In this document: positions 1 through 7,737 of the stretch, in pieces
Position numbering within the stretch: position 1 is the first letter of the stretch
How the letters are laid out: every line of letters begins with the position of its first letter
Source of the DNA: an uncultured Candidatus Saccharibacteria bacterium
GTDB taxonomy: Bacteria; Patescibacteriota; Saccharimonadia; Saccharimonadales; Saccharimonadaceae
NCBI GenBank assembly: GCA_948945085.1
Contig: CARBGY010000002.1
Coordinates: 1 to 64,000, forward strand
Reading direction: 5' to 3'
DNA length: 64,000 nucleotides
The notes under the pieces: generated by a model
What the model saw: only the letters and a program-made list of their open reading frames with translations
What the model was told of the DNA's origin: nothing
The model's database searches: none
Translations under genes and position numbers: made by a program

Positions 1-837
1 AAGGACTTTACCAGCTACCATGTCATAGTCGAGATTCTGCGTCATCCAGCAGTTATTGTCAGCAAGCTTAGCTACCCAGTATTTCTTGCCATCACGGATA
101 TCGATGAGTTGTTTGGTGACTTCATTACCAGGAGTAACAGTACTAGCACCATTCTTGGCTTTAGTGTTCTTACAGATTTCTGGTGTCATATCCTGCATGT
201 AGATTAGGTCGTTCAGATCATTGATGGTGGCCGGATTTGCTACCACGGAGATCATCACACTGTTCATGTACTGTCCGGAAGATAAGCTCTGGTCAATCTG
301 GGCTGCAAAGGCTAAAGTATAAGAATCTTCTTCTGTCTTTGTACTAGGGTTTGCAATCATCGTCATATCTTTACTAATCCCACTGTAGCGCGTTGTACTA
401 GCATCAGGACTAACCGTTCCTTCCATCAAACTGTATCCCCAAGAGTTCCCCTCAAACTCACTGGATAATTTATCGCTCGTTAGAGCCGTAATCTCTCCTC
501 CATCCAAGTTCGCATAGTTCACCATCGAAGTCGTGTTGTCAGTTGTTGCAATGTACATACTGTACCCAGCCTCATTGTTTGTCCGTACCTTCAAGTTAGC
601 ACTCCCCATCACGAGTTCATTCTTCCACCCTGCACTGAATGCATCCATCACTACGCTACTATCCACACTCACCGCCACACTCGCTGCCGCATTCACAATC
701 ACGTTTGTACTAGCTACTGCCGTCGTGTTCTCCATCGCACTTACTCCCCCACTACCCAGACTCGGACAAGCAAGAAGTCCTAACAAAAGCACAAGAAGAC
801 CACCCAAACAAAACCTTAGCCCCCAGCTAGCAGACAT
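1..837 (-). CDS. FISUMP-domain surface lipoprotein, 3' end off window
   Basis: The minus strand is open from an ATG at 835-837 down to base 1 and continues off the window. The N-terminus has a long hydrophobic stretch ending in LLGLLAC, which fits a lipoprotein signal with Cys as the lipidated residue. A Thr/Ser/Asn-rich region follows. Near base 1 the frame reads IRDGKKYWVAKLADNNCW then MTQNLDYDM, the hallmark of the Fib_succ_major (FISUMP) domain, found in secreted proteins and abundant in Saccharibacteria. The role is unknown but surface exposure is likely. The start codon lies inside the left arm of a long inverted repeat (829-978), so translation may depend on RNA folding. The frame stays open upstream to a stop at 1027-1029 without a better ATG. 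Family call is confident; the exact start is not. Confidence 0.75.
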   Translation of the reverse strand, partial: MSASWGLRFCLGGLLVLLLGLLACPSLGSGGVSAMENTTAVASTNVIVNAAASVAVSVDSSVVMDAFSAGWKNELVMGSANLKVRTNNEAGYSMYIATTDNTTSMVNYANLDGGEITALTSDKLSSEFEGNSWGYSLMEGTVSPDASTTRYSGISKDMTMIANPSTKTEEDSYTLAFAAQIDQSLSSGQYMNSVMISVVANPATINDLNDLIYMQDMTPEICKNTKAKNGASTVTPGNEVTKQLIDIRDGKKYWVAKLADNNCWMTQNLDYDMVAGKVL

Positions 838-978
838 AATTGCTCGTGGGGAAGGGGATACTTTAGGACCATCCGCAGCGCCACGAGCGATGGATAGACG
901 ACTTCCGCCCGTAAAGACGGGCCGGAAGAACGCCAGGTCCTTCAGTATCCCCTTACCCGCACGGCAATTATGTCTGCT
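829..978. repeat. 150-bp palindromic element, family member A
   Basis: Arms at 829-870 and 936-978 pair over about 42 nt with only a few mismatches; both contain AGCAGACATAATTGC and AAGGGGATACT in opposite orientation. Between them lie two smaller hairpins, one with CTTCCG-CCCGT/ACGGG-CGGAAG (903-927) and one with CCATC/GATGG (870-894), giving a three-way-junction fold. The first hairpin closely matches one in the element inserted in lepA (34469-34597), with paired substitutions that keep the stem. It could be a mobile palindrome, a structured 5' leader, or both. Confidence 0.75.
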
Positions 979-986
979 GTCTAATA

Positions 987-995
987 CCCCCCCCC
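987..995. repeat. Homopolymer C9 tract (G9 on minus strand)
   Basis: Nine consecutive C lie 8 bp outside the palindromic element and upstream of the FISUMP start. Such tracts are prone to slippage and can alter promoter spacing or a reading frame. No clear -35/-10 pair flanks it, so a switching role is speculation. Confidence 0.5.
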
Positions 996-1189
996 AAGTG
1001 GATGTTTTGTTTATGACGTGGAGAGATCATAATACGTTTCTTCTACCTTCTTCTATGTTTACTTATTAGTTTTTATTATTTATATTTACCCAATTGTACT
1101 ATGTATTTATATATACAATGACTTACTTGCTTTGTATTATACATGAGCATGATGAGGAATGCAAGGGGGAATTTAAAAATGTTGCTTCC
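996..1189. other. AT-rich intergenic stretch
   Basis: No coding region is evident. On the minus strand a TATTAT box (1034-1029) and further A/T-rich boxes could hold the promoter of the FISUMP gene, but no -35/-10 pair with good spacing stands out. Confidence 0.35.
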
Positions 1190-1227
1190 GAAAAGGACTT
1201 AAACAAACCCCTATAACAAGAAGTCCT
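1190..1227 (-). terminator. Intrinsic terminator of the membrane/thioredoxin operon
   Basis: On the minus strand AGGACTT (1227-1221) pairs with AAGTCCT (1200-1194) and a T run follows, 22 bp after the stop of the last operon gene. Confidence 0.6.
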
Positions 1228-1248
1228 ACAAATTCCGCTATTTTTAGT

Positions 1249-1593
1249 TTAATCGATATTATCTGGTGCTGGAATGCCAAGAGATTCATCAGAAAGTGGT
1301 GAAGCAGAAAAGGCATCTGGAAAGTCATGGAGACGGTTGTTAACTTTTTGAAGTTCGTTCAGGTACTGCTCAAGTTCACTCGCATCCATAACTCCAAAAT
1401 CTGGATAAACAAAATTAGTAGAAGGAAGTTCCTCAACAACTTCGTCTTTATCGGGAAGGTAGCCTGGGCGAGAACGATCAAGGTAAATGTCACCAGAAAC
1501 TCTGTAGAGCATGAGACTGACAGTCGTTGTGGCTACAGTTAATATTATCGAGCTAACACCGAGGATGATTAAATTTCTACTACCACGCGTCAT
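1249..1593 (-). CDS. Small membrane-anchored protein of unknown function
   Basis: 114 residues. One N-terminal transmembrane segment (about residues 8-30) is followed by a polar tail with an acidic stretch and a predicted helix (ASELEQYLNELQKV). I do not recognise the family. The ATG overlaps the stop of the upstream gene in an ATGA arrangement (1590-1593), so it is translationally coupled to the 181-residue membrane protein and belongs to the thioredoxin-like operon. It is the last gene before the terminator at 1190-1227. Confidence 0.65.
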   Translation of the reverse strand: MTRGSRNLIILGVSSIILTVATTTVSLMLYRVSGDIYLDRSRPGYLPDKDEVVEELPSTNFVYPDFGVMDASELEQYLNELQKVNNRLHDFPDAFSASPLSDESLGIPAPDNID

Positions 1594-2135
1594 AAACTGT
1601 CCTTTAGTGTAGTAACCTTTATGTATAATTCTTCAGCTAGTTTGGAAAGCGTTTCGCTAGTTTGATGAAGGTTGGCGCGTTTTTCTCGAACGATTTGTAA
1701 TCTACCATAAAACTCGTCAGGATGCACAGAACAATCTACCGCGGCAAGAGTTTCTAACTCGCGCATGTATTCTGTATATTCTGAACGAAACTGATCTTGC
1801 ATTGTCGTGAACTCTGACTGAATGTCAGGTAAAGTTGGACGGTTGTTTTTGACGAGGCGCAAATTAAGCGGAACGATGAATCGACTAAGCACCATCTCAT
1901 AAGTAGTGCCGAGATAGGTACGGGTGCGCGAATCAACTTTTTGAAGCTGAAAGATGGTTTGTTTGATGGTGGTGCAATTTTGCATGATGGCATTTTGTTG
2001 TTTTTTGGTAATTCCCTCAGCCGGGGTCGAGATAATCAAGGTAAGACAAACTGCGCAACTGAGAGCTATAATACAATATAAACCATAACGGAGAACATAA
2101 CTCCAGAAACTGTGCGTATTACTTGTAGAGTCCAT
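1590..2135 (-). CDS. Membrane-anchored helical protein of unknown function
   Basis: About 181 residues from the ATG at 2135 (MDSTSN). That start is preferred because GGAAAG lies about 9 nt upstream; an earlier ATG pair at 2153 would add six residues. The N-terminus is one transmembrane segment (YVLRYGLYCIIALSCAVCL). The rest is mainly helical and polar, with two Cys (NCTTIK, VDCSVH) that could be substrates of the oxidoreductase encoded just upstream. It overlaps that gene by 17 bp and the next by 4 bp. No family recognised. Confidence 0.65.
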   Translation of the reverse strand: MDSTSNTHSFWSYVLRYGLYCIIALSCAVCLTLIISTPAEGITKKQQNAIMQNCTTIKQTIFQLQKVDSRTRTYLGTTYEMVLSRFIVPLNLRLVKNNRPTLPDIQSEFTTMQDQFRSEYTEYMRELETLAAVDCSVHPDEFYGRLQIVREKRANLHQTSETLSKLAEELYIKVTTLKDSL

Positions 2136-3162
2136 TATGTTTCTTTCCATCATAAATTAAAGTTGGAATGCCTTTTGCATGGATGCGATCTTCAACCATT
2201 GTTTTAATGTTTTGCATGATTTCGGTTACTTGTTCGCTCTGAGATAACTCAGCAATTTGAGTAATTTTGTCCTTGCTTGCTCCAAAGCTTTTGAGCCATC
2301 CTTGTAAAATCGCCTCAGCTTCGTTACGGCTCATCGACATGAGAACGGATTGATAATTAATTCCCTGCTCGTTGGATTCAGTGAACAAACGATCTAAGAT
2401 TTTAGGCGCATATTCGGTTTTTAAAGCAGTCGCGGCATGCATGTAGCGTGCAATTAGATCTGAGTTATTAAATTTGTAACCACCATCGGGAAGTTCAATT
2501 GGATAAACCATTAGTACAGTATTGTAATTTTGGAAGAATCCGGCGGCTTTTTGGTTGCGATATGATTGCATGCAAATCGTGCAACCTGGATCAAGAATAT
2601 CTAGGGCTAGTGGTTTGTTATCTTGATAACTAGAGATGAAGGTATAAGGCTCAACAAGGTAATCTTCAACCTGCCACTTCTGAAAGCGATCGGGAATGTT
2701 AATAAAGATCTCTCCCCATTCAGAAAACCAACGACTAGTCCATTCGATCGGATTGGTAGGTTCTGGAGCATCAATACCACAAACTTCTGCACCGAGAGCG
2801 CAGCTAGCTGGCTGAGAGACGTTACAAGTACCAAAGACCCAAAGCGCAAGGAGAGCTTTAATAGCTTCGACAAGTGACCAAATAGTAATAAAAACAATCA
2901 GAATCGCACTAACTTCGATAGCTGTGCCGAGGGGTTTTACCCATTTTGGATGTTTCAGAACGACTTTGCTAAGTAGAGAGTTTTTAACGTCGTCTTTAAA
3001 GTTAGTTTCGCATTTTTGGAGACGAACCTTTTTTCCAACGCAACCCCATGCTTTTTTAAAAACTGCCCAGTATTTTTTACCGATATCGCGCCGAAAAATA
3101 CTGAGAAAGGCAACAAATATACCCACTAAGCAGAGAATAATGAATGCCGCAATACAAACCAT
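2119..3162 (-). CDS. Membrane-bound thioredoxin-fold oxidoreductase (DsbA/DsbG-like)
   Basis: 347 residues from the ATG at 3162. Transmembrane segments lie near residues 1-22 and 82-110, followed by a large domain with DPGCTICMQSYRN: a CxxC active site (C194-T-I-C197). GIPTLIYDG near the C-terminus supplies the cis-Pro motif of the thioredoxin fold. In the family such proteins oxidise or isomerise disulfides outside the membrane; extra Cys (CNVSQPASCALGAEVCG) precede the active site. The start is chosen because TATAAT at 3174-3169 ends 6 nt before this ATG, implying a leaderless mRNA; an ATG six codons upstream would be inside the promoter. It heads a three-gene operon. Direction of redox activity is inferred. 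Confidence 0.75.
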   Translation of the reverse strand: MVCIAAFIILCLVGIFVAFLSIFRRDIGKKYWAVFKKAWGCVGKKVRLQKCETNFKDDVKNSLLSKVVLKHPKWVKPLGTAIEVSAILIVFITIWSLVEAIKALLALWVFGTCNVSQPASCALGAEVCGIDAPEPTNPIEWTSRWFSEWGEIFINIPDRFQKWQVEDYLVEPYTFISSYQDNKPLALDILDPGCTICMQSYRNQKAAGFFQNYNTVLMVYPIELPDGGYKFNNSDLIARYMHAATALKTEYAPKILDRLFTESNEQGINYQSVLMSMSRNEAEAILQGWLKSFGASKDKITQIAELSQSEQVTEIMQNIKTMVEDRIHAKGIPTLIYDGKKHNGLYK

Positions 3163-3174
3163 AATACGATTATA
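3163..3174 (-). promoter_or_regulatory. Leaderless promoter of the thioredoxin-like operon
   Basis: TATAAT at 3174-3169, then 6 nt, then ATG. The expected start of transcription coincides with the start codon. Confidence 0.65.
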
Positions 3175-3190
3175 GCACAACTCCCAATAT

Positions 3191-3217
3191 AAAAGCTACG
3201 GCGGAACCGCAGCTTTT
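3191..3217. terminator. Hairpin, probable bidirectional terminator
   Basis: AAAAGCT-A-CGG pairs with CCG-C-AGCTTTT. T-rich sequence follows on both strands. It lies between aspS and the next promoter and could end aspS transcription. Confidence 0.55.
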
Positions 3218-3241
3218 ATCTTATACCTTCTACACCTCCTG

Positions 3242-3317
3242 GGGTAAGATAGGTCGAAGAACCTTTTACCGGCGGAGCTTGACCTCAATGCCGTCAATAG
3301 TTCCTATGGACTTACCC
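3242..3317. other. Unidentified 76-nt inverted-repeat structure after aspS
   Basis: GGGTAAG (3242-3248) pairs with CTTACCC (3311-3317), with TAGG/CCTA just inside and a CGGC/GCCG stem further in. It lies 43 bp downstream of the aspS stop, followed by the hairpin at 3191-3217. I do not recognise a known RNA family. It could be a structured 3' UTR, a small RNA or a palindromic repeat. Confidence 0.4.
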
Positions 3318-3359
3318 ATCCACAACCCCATTATATCACGACTTCGCTCAACGAGTAGT

Positions 3360-5114
3360 TTATTCCTCGTCTTCGACTATCGATAAATGTGCTTCTTCGA
3401 TTTGTGCATCGTCGACACGTGACGGCGAATCCATCATAAGATCAACACCAGAACCATTCTTCGGGAAGGCCACGACATCACGGATACTGCCAGCATCGAT
3501 TAGCTCCATCAGCATACGATCGATGCCAAACGCACATCCGGCATGCGGAGGGGCGCCGAATTTGAACGCGTTTAACATGCCGCCAAACTTCTCGGCAACA
3601 TATTCTTTGCCATAGCCTAATACACCAAAAACTTCATACATGATTTCGGGATTATAGTTTCGAACGGCACCAGAGCATATCTCATAACCATTAAGTACCA
3701 TATCATACTGATCTGCGACAATCTCAAGCTTATTCTCGGTTTCGCGAATGGCTTTTAATCCACCTTTTGGTAGTGAGAAAGGATTGTGGCCAAAATCTAG
3801 CTTATTATTTTTATCGTCCCACTCGTAAAACGGAAAGTCAATAATCCAACAAAGCGCCACTTTCTGTGGATCTTTCAGTCCAAGCACATCCGCAAAAGCA
3901 ATCCGCATAACTCCAAGAACTTTGTTTACCTTCTCACGTGTGTCTGCACCGAAGAATACTGCATCACCATCTTTTGCGCCAGTTAGATCTTGGATTTTCT
4001 GGAGTTCTTCCTCTTTCAAAAACTTCGCAATTGGACTTCTGACTGTTCCGTTTTCGTACAATATATAAGCCAAACCACCAGCACCGTTTTTACGAGCAAG
4101 TTCAGTCAATTCGTCGATTTGTTTACGAGTGAATTTACTGCCACCCGGAACACAAATTGCTTTCACACAAGGAGTTTGGAAAACTTTAAACTCACAACCC
4201 TTTAGAGCGTCAGTCAAATCGACCAGTTCCAGACCATACCTTAGATCAGGTTTGTCGGTACCATATTTTTCCATAGCTTCACGGTACGGAATCCGTAGAA
4301 TCTCTTCGCTCACTAAATCCTTACCAGCAAACTCAGTCACCAACTTCTTAATTAACGGTTCTACGGTTTGGCGAACAACTTCGCCGTCATCAACGAAAGC
4401 CATTTCGCAGTCAAGCTGGTAGAAGTCACCATAAAGGCGATCGGCGCGAGGATCTTCATCGCGGAAGCAAGGTGCGATCTGATAATAGCGCGGGACACCG
4501 CCAACCATTAAGAGTTGTTTGAACTGCTGTGGTGCTTGCGGTAAAGCATAGAATTGTCCAGGGTGTAACCTCGACGGAACAAGAAAATCTCGCGCACCTT
4601 CTGGGGAAGAATTGGCCAGGATCGGAGTAGTAATCTCAATAAAGCCCTGTTCGTCCATATACCGGCGCATAATACGATAATACTCGGCACGTTTTTTGAG
4701 CATGTTTTGCATACTCGGGCGACGAAGATCAAGATAGCGATATTTTAGACGTAGATCTTCTCCGGACACATCGCCTTCATCATGGGTATTAACCGGAAGT
4801 GGCTCAGATTTGTTAATTAGCTCTAAATTATCAACTACAATTTCGATATCACCGGTCGCAATATTTGGATTTTTAAGCTCTGGGGCGCGCTCACGCACTA
4901 AACCGTTCGCCGTAATAACAAATTCATCACGCAATTTTTCGGCGGTAGCGAAGGCTTCTTTAACTTCAGGTGTAATAACAAGCTGAATAATTCCCTCGTG
5001 GTCACGTAAATCAATAAAAATCAACCCACCGTGATTGCGGCGTGAATTTACCCAACCAGAAACCTGTACAGTTTTACCAATTTCAGTCTTTAGTTCTTTA
5101 GATAAGCTTCTCAT
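3360..5114 (-). CDS. aspS: Aspartyl-tRNA synthetase
   Basis: 584 residues, bacterial type. It attaches aspartate to tRNA-Asp. An N-terminal OB-fold (VQVSGWVNSRRNHGGLIFIDLRD) leads into the class II core with LRLKYRYLDLRR, FIEITTPIL...SPEGARDFLVPSR (motif 2 region, CFRDEDPRADR) and C-terminal motif 3 (GCAFGIDRMLM). The middle GAD insertion typical of bacterial AspRS is present. The start at 5114 (MRSLSKEL) matches the family's usual N-terminus; TATAAT at 5127-5122 ends 7 nt upstream, predicting a leaderless transcript. A separate strong promoter and terminator lie just upstream (5141-5234). Confidence 0.97.
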   Translation of the reverse strand: MRSLSKELKTEIGKTVQVSGWVNSRRNHGGLIFIDLRDHEGIIQLVITPEVKEAFATAEKLRDEFVITANGLVRERAPELKNPNIATGDIEIVVDNLELINKSEPLPVNTHDEGDVSGEDLRLKYRYLDLRRPSMQNMLKKRAEYYRIMRRYMDEQGFIEITTPILANSSPEGARDFLVPSRLHPGQFYALPQAPQQFKQLLMVGGVPRYYQIAPCFRDEDPRADRLYGDFYQLDCEMAFVDDGEVVRQTVEPLIKKLVTEFAGKDLVSEEILRIPYREAMEKYGTDKPDLRYGLELVDLTDALKGCEFKVFQTPCVKAICVPGGSKFTRKQIDELTELARKNGAGGLAYILYENGTVRSPIAKFLKEEELQKIQDLTGAKDGDAVFFGADTREKVNKVLGVMRIAFADVLGLKDPQKVALCWIIDFPFYEWDDKNNKLDFGHNPFSLPKGGLKAIRETENKLEIVADQYDMVLNGYEICSGAVRNYNPEIMYEVFGVLGYGKEYVAEKFGGMLNAFKFGAPPHAGCAFGIDRMLMELIDAGSIRDVVAFPKNGSGVDLMMDSPSRVDDAQIEEAHLSIVEDEE

Positions 5115-5127
5115 GGAGTAGATTATA
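5115..5127 (-). promoter_or_regulatory. Leaderless promoter of aspS
   Basis: TATAAT at 5127-5122 is separated from the ATG by 7 nt. Confidence 0.6.
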
Positions 5128-5140
5128 GCATATTTAACTA

Positions 5141-5199
5141 AAAAATGGCAGAGGTCGAAGTTAAATCTGCACCCGAAATGAAGCCTCCAAAGGGGCCTT
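5141..5199 (-). ncRNA. Candidate ~60-nt small RNA or attenuated leader upstream of aspS
   Basis: A strong promoter (5206-5234) should start a transcript near 5199. Within about 60 nt an imperfect hairpin (AAGGCCCC/GGAGGCTT) is followed by GCAGA/TCTGC and a T run on the minus strand, a plausible intrinsic terminator. Then comes the separate aspS promoter. There is no T-box signature and no ORF. It could be a free small RNA or an attenuator controlling aspS read-through. Confidence 0.45.
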
Positions 5200-5205
5200 A
5201 TCTTC

Positions 5206-5234
5206 ATAATAGCACAGCATAAGCATTTTGTCAA
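5206..5234 (-). promoter_or_regulatory. Consensus sigma-70 promoter upstream of aspS
   Basis: TTGACA (5234-5229), 17-nt spacer, TATTAT (5211-5206). It lies right after the stop of the peptide-binding protein gene and drives the candidate small RNA or aspS leader. Confidence 0.7.
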
Positions 5235-5237
5235 TAG

Positions 5238-6968
5238 TTAAGGAGTGCGGTTTTTAAGAGCTTTGTTGATGGCCCAATACTCAACATCAACAAAACGGTC
5301 TGTTGCATAAACTAAGCGATCGTCTTCGGAAAAGGATTGGACATTTTTATTAAAGAAGTAGGTTAAGCTGGCTTGGTAAATTCCGATTGCCGGAACGTCG
5401 TTAACCCAGTTACGCAAAAAGGCTTCATACTTGGCAATACGTAGCTGTTCGTCCATTGTGCTACGAGCGCCGAGGATAGCGTCATCAACTATAGCGCTCC
5501 GATAATTGGAAAGGTTAAGACCAGAGGTAGTAGCCTGAGAAGAGTGATAATAAGCAAATAAATCAGGATCGGCACCAAGCTCAACTTCGTAAATTAATAT
5601 GTCATATGCACGAGGACGAATAACATTCATGAGGAAGTCCTGTCCGGGATTGTAAATTGAGAGTTCAACATTAAAACCGAGTTGTTCGAGCTGAGTCTCA
5701 AACTCGGCGGCGATTTCAGGGAAATAACCAGTGCTAATCGTCATGAGGGTGATGGTTTTACCATTCATATCAGCGGCCCCCAAAGTTTCCTTAGCAGCTT
5801 CCAGATTATACGGGAGTAGCTCGGGATAGTCGGTGAGCTCAATTTGCGACTTAAGAATTGGGTAATCAAGCGGACTTTCGCCTTCGAGAGTAGAACGCAC
5901 TTCATTCATATTAATTCCCTGCTGAATGGCGCGTCGTACATTGGCGTCAGAAAGTAATGGACTGGCTGTATTTAAGAATGCATAGACACCGCTCGCGATG
6001 GTGGTTTGTTTTTCATAAACTAGATTTGAGGAGAAAAGCTCACGATCGATCGCAGCGAGCTCTGCCGTCGCGGTCACCTCACCAGTTGAGAGGGCAGAAA
6101 CAATATCAGCCGTGTCAGTATAAGTACGGATTGCAAAACTACTTAACATCGGGGCGCCTTTGTAATAATTAGGGTTGGCGTAGAGGTAGACAATTTTGTC
6201 GCCAGAGCTAGCGACATTCTGGATAGCGTTAAAGACAAAAGCTCCCGATGTAACAGGGTTAGTACTGAAAGAGTGCTCGAGCATTTTGCTTGGAGTAACA
6301 CCAGACAGAATGTGCGATGGGAGAATTGGAATATTAAGCGTGGCGGCAAAATCAGCATAAGGAGAAGGGAGGGTGAAGATTAAGGCATCATCAATACGCT
6401 CGATCGTGACACCGGAAAAATTAGATGAATAGCTCGTATTGATGGTAGCATCCTTTGCGAGCTGTACCGTAAAGAGGACATCGTTAATCGTTATATCGAC
6501 ACCATCAGACCATTTAAGACCTTCTTTTAAAGTGACCGTCCAGACTTTGCCGGTTTCGTCAGGAACAATCGAGGACGCCAAACCAAGTCCAACGTGTCCG
6601 GAATAGTCAATGGTCGAGAGCGTTGCAAACATCAGTTTAGAAAGAACTTTTTCACTACCAGTTGTAGCAAACATAGGGTTAAGAGAATTAACATTACCAA
6701 CGGTTGCCTCGATATAGGTACCGCCATCAACATAGGCTTCAACGGTATAAGACTGTTGGTACCAAAAAGCTTGCGTAAGGGCAAGTGAAATAATTACAAT
6801 GACTAGCAATCCCCACTCCAAAATTAGCAGTCGCACACGACGCGCGTTAGGGAGTCGTTGGATAAGCTTCTCTTGGATGTGCTCTCGGCTTCCCTCTTTA
6901 GCCTTCTCGGAAAATCGCTCCCATTTTCTGGCGATTTTTTGCCCACGCTTTCTGAAAGATTGTTTCAT
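5238..6968 (-). CDS. Peptide ABC transporter substrate-binding protein (SBP_bac_5)
   Basis: 576 residues. A basic cytoplasmic N-terminus (about 45 residues) precedes one transmembrane helix (LLILEWGLLVIVIISLALTQ), so the protein is anchored by a helix, not a lipid. The rest matches family 5 solute-binding proteins: NSLNPMFATTGSEKVLSKLMFATL, ETGKVWTVTLKEGLKWSDG, and ANVRRAIQQGINMNEV. These bind oligopeptides for import; a cell lacking amino-acid synthesis would profit. No permease or ATPase gene is nearby. It begins 16 bp after secG and probably shares its leaderless promoter. Confidence 0.85.
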   Translation of the reverse strand: MKQSFRKRGQKIARKWERFSEKAKEGSREHIQEKLIQRLPNARRVRLLILEWGLLVIVIISLALTQAFWYQQSYTVEAYVDGGTYIEATVGNVNSLNPMFATTGSEKVLSKLMFATLSTIDYSGHVGLGLASSIVPDETGKVWTVTLKEGLKWSDGVDITINDVLFTVQLAKDATINTSYSSNFSGVTIERIDDALIFTLPSPYADFAATLNIPILPSHILSGVTPSKMLEHSFSTNPVTSGAFVFNAIQNVASSGDKIVYLYANPNYYKGAPMLSSFAIRTYTDTADIVSALSTGEVTATAELAAIDRELFSSNLVYEKQTTIASGVYAFLNTASPLLSDANVRRAIQQGINMNEVRSTLEGESPLDYPILKSQIELTDYPELLPYNLEAAKETLGAADMNGKTITLMTISTGYFPEIAAEFETQLEQLGFNVELSIYNPGQDFLMNVIRPRAYDILIYEVELGADPDLFAYYHSSQATTSGLNLSNYRSAIVDDAILGARSTMDEQLRIAKYEAFLRNWVNDVPAIGIYQASLTYFFNKNVQSFSEDDRLVYATDRFVDVEYWAINKALKNRTP

Positions 6969-6984
6969 AACCTAATTAAGTTCC

Positions 6985-7212
6985 TTACATCGGAATGAAA
7001 AGTATACACAGGATTGATGCAACAAAGACAATTGAGCAAATAACCGTTGCGCTAAAAATAGATTTCTCTAAGCCGCGACGTGTCGTGTAAAGCTCACCAG
7101 ATGCACCGAAACCGGCACCGAGCGAAGCACCGCGTTGCTGCAAAAGGATTAGTAAAATCGTTAAAATCGCTGAAACGAAAGTTAAACTCTGAAAAAATGT
7201 TCCCAATTCCAT
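6985..7212 (-). CDS. secG: Preprotein translocase subunit SecG
   Basis: 75 residues, usual length. Two transmembrane helices flank the conserved cytosolic loop LLQQRGASLGAGFGASGE. SecG is the small SecYEG subunit aiding export. The start at 7212 (MELGTFFQ) is chosen because TATAAT (7225-7220) ends 7 nt upstream; a longer frame to 7239 would cross the promoter. Followed at 16 bp by the peptide-binding protein gene. Confidence 0.9.
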   Translation of the reverse strand: MELGTFFQSLTFVSAILTILLILLQQRGASLGAGFGASGELYTTRRGLEKSIFSATVICSIVFVASILCILFIPM

Positions 7213-7225
7213 ACTTATTATTATA
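7213..7225 (-). promoter_or_regulatory. Leaderless promoter of secG
   Basis: TATAAT at 7225-7220, 7 nt before ATG. Confidence 0.6.
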
Positions 7226-7252
7226 CTCCGTGTCTCCAATAAATCAAGGTTA

Positions 7253-7627
7253 CTAACTAATAAAAATGTTTAGAACACCGTTAACGGTGCTAAGTATGAT
7301 ACTTGACACGACTGCGCCCCAAATCGGCATTTCGACACCTGGAAGTAAATAGATTGTTAGTAGTACCATCGCGGTATTTATAATAAGCGAGGAGAGACCA
7401 AGCGTTAAAATTGCGAGAGGTAAGGAAAAAAGTTTTAGAATTGGCTTTACGATAGAGTTAATGATTGAAAAGATGAGACCAGCCACAACAAAGAGAACCC
7501 AGGGTTCGGTAAAAAAAGTTTCCGACTCGGCGGGATTAATAGTGCCGAGCCAAGTGATACAAAGGTACATACCGAGGCTCGAAGCAGCCCAGCGAAGAAT
7601 GAAGATAAAAATTTGTTTACGAATCAT
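7253..7627 (-). CDS. YvlD / phage-holin-4-superfamily membrane protein
   Basis: 124 residues with four hydrophobic segments. The middle reads NSIVKPILKLFSLPLAILTLG followed by LPGVEMPIWGAVV, the pattern of the YvlD-type family that databases label phage holin family 4. These are ordinary chromosomal membrane proteins of unclear function, not evidence of a prophage. TATAAT ends 6 nt before the ATG, so the transcript should be leaderless. It lies 40 bp upstream of the secG promoter region and is transcribed in the same direction. Confidence 0.8.
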   Translation of the reverse strand: MIRKQIFIFILRWAASSLGMYLCITWLGTINPAESETFFTEPWVLFVVAGLIFSIINSIVKPILKLFSLPLAILTLGLSSLIINTAMVLLTIYLLPGVEMPIWGAVVSSIILSTVNGVLNIFIS

Positions 7628-7657
7628 AGGCTCATTATATCATAGAACTGCGTTCTA
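7628..7657 (-). promoter_or_regulatory. Leaderless promoter with palindrome
   Basis: TATAAT at 7639-7634, 6 nt before ATG. A perfect palindrome TAGAACTGCGTTCTA (7643-7657) lies just upstream of the -10 box and might be an operator; its spacing (GAAC-N3-GTTC) differs by one from a classical SOS box. Confidence 0.5.
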
Positions 7658-7737
7658 GAAATAATTGCATCACTTCGGAAAAATAATAAATAGGATTTCT
7701 TTGCTCAGATTCTTACTGTGTTATAGTTTGATAAAAT

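Noticed and set aside
533..1069. Plus-strand frame opposite the FISUMP gene
   Set aside because: The minus strand encodes a recognisable FISUMP protein with signal peptide; the plus frame is low-complexity and partly made of the palindromic element. Its PPVKTGR peptide is used only as evidence for element homology.
5115..5234. T-box riboswitch upstream of aspS
   Set aside because: No AGGGTGGNACCGCG-type T-box sequence or specifier loop is present; the interval is too short.
7253..7627. Phage holin as sign of a prophage
   Set aside because: The protein fits the widespread YvlD-type family; no other phage genes are near.
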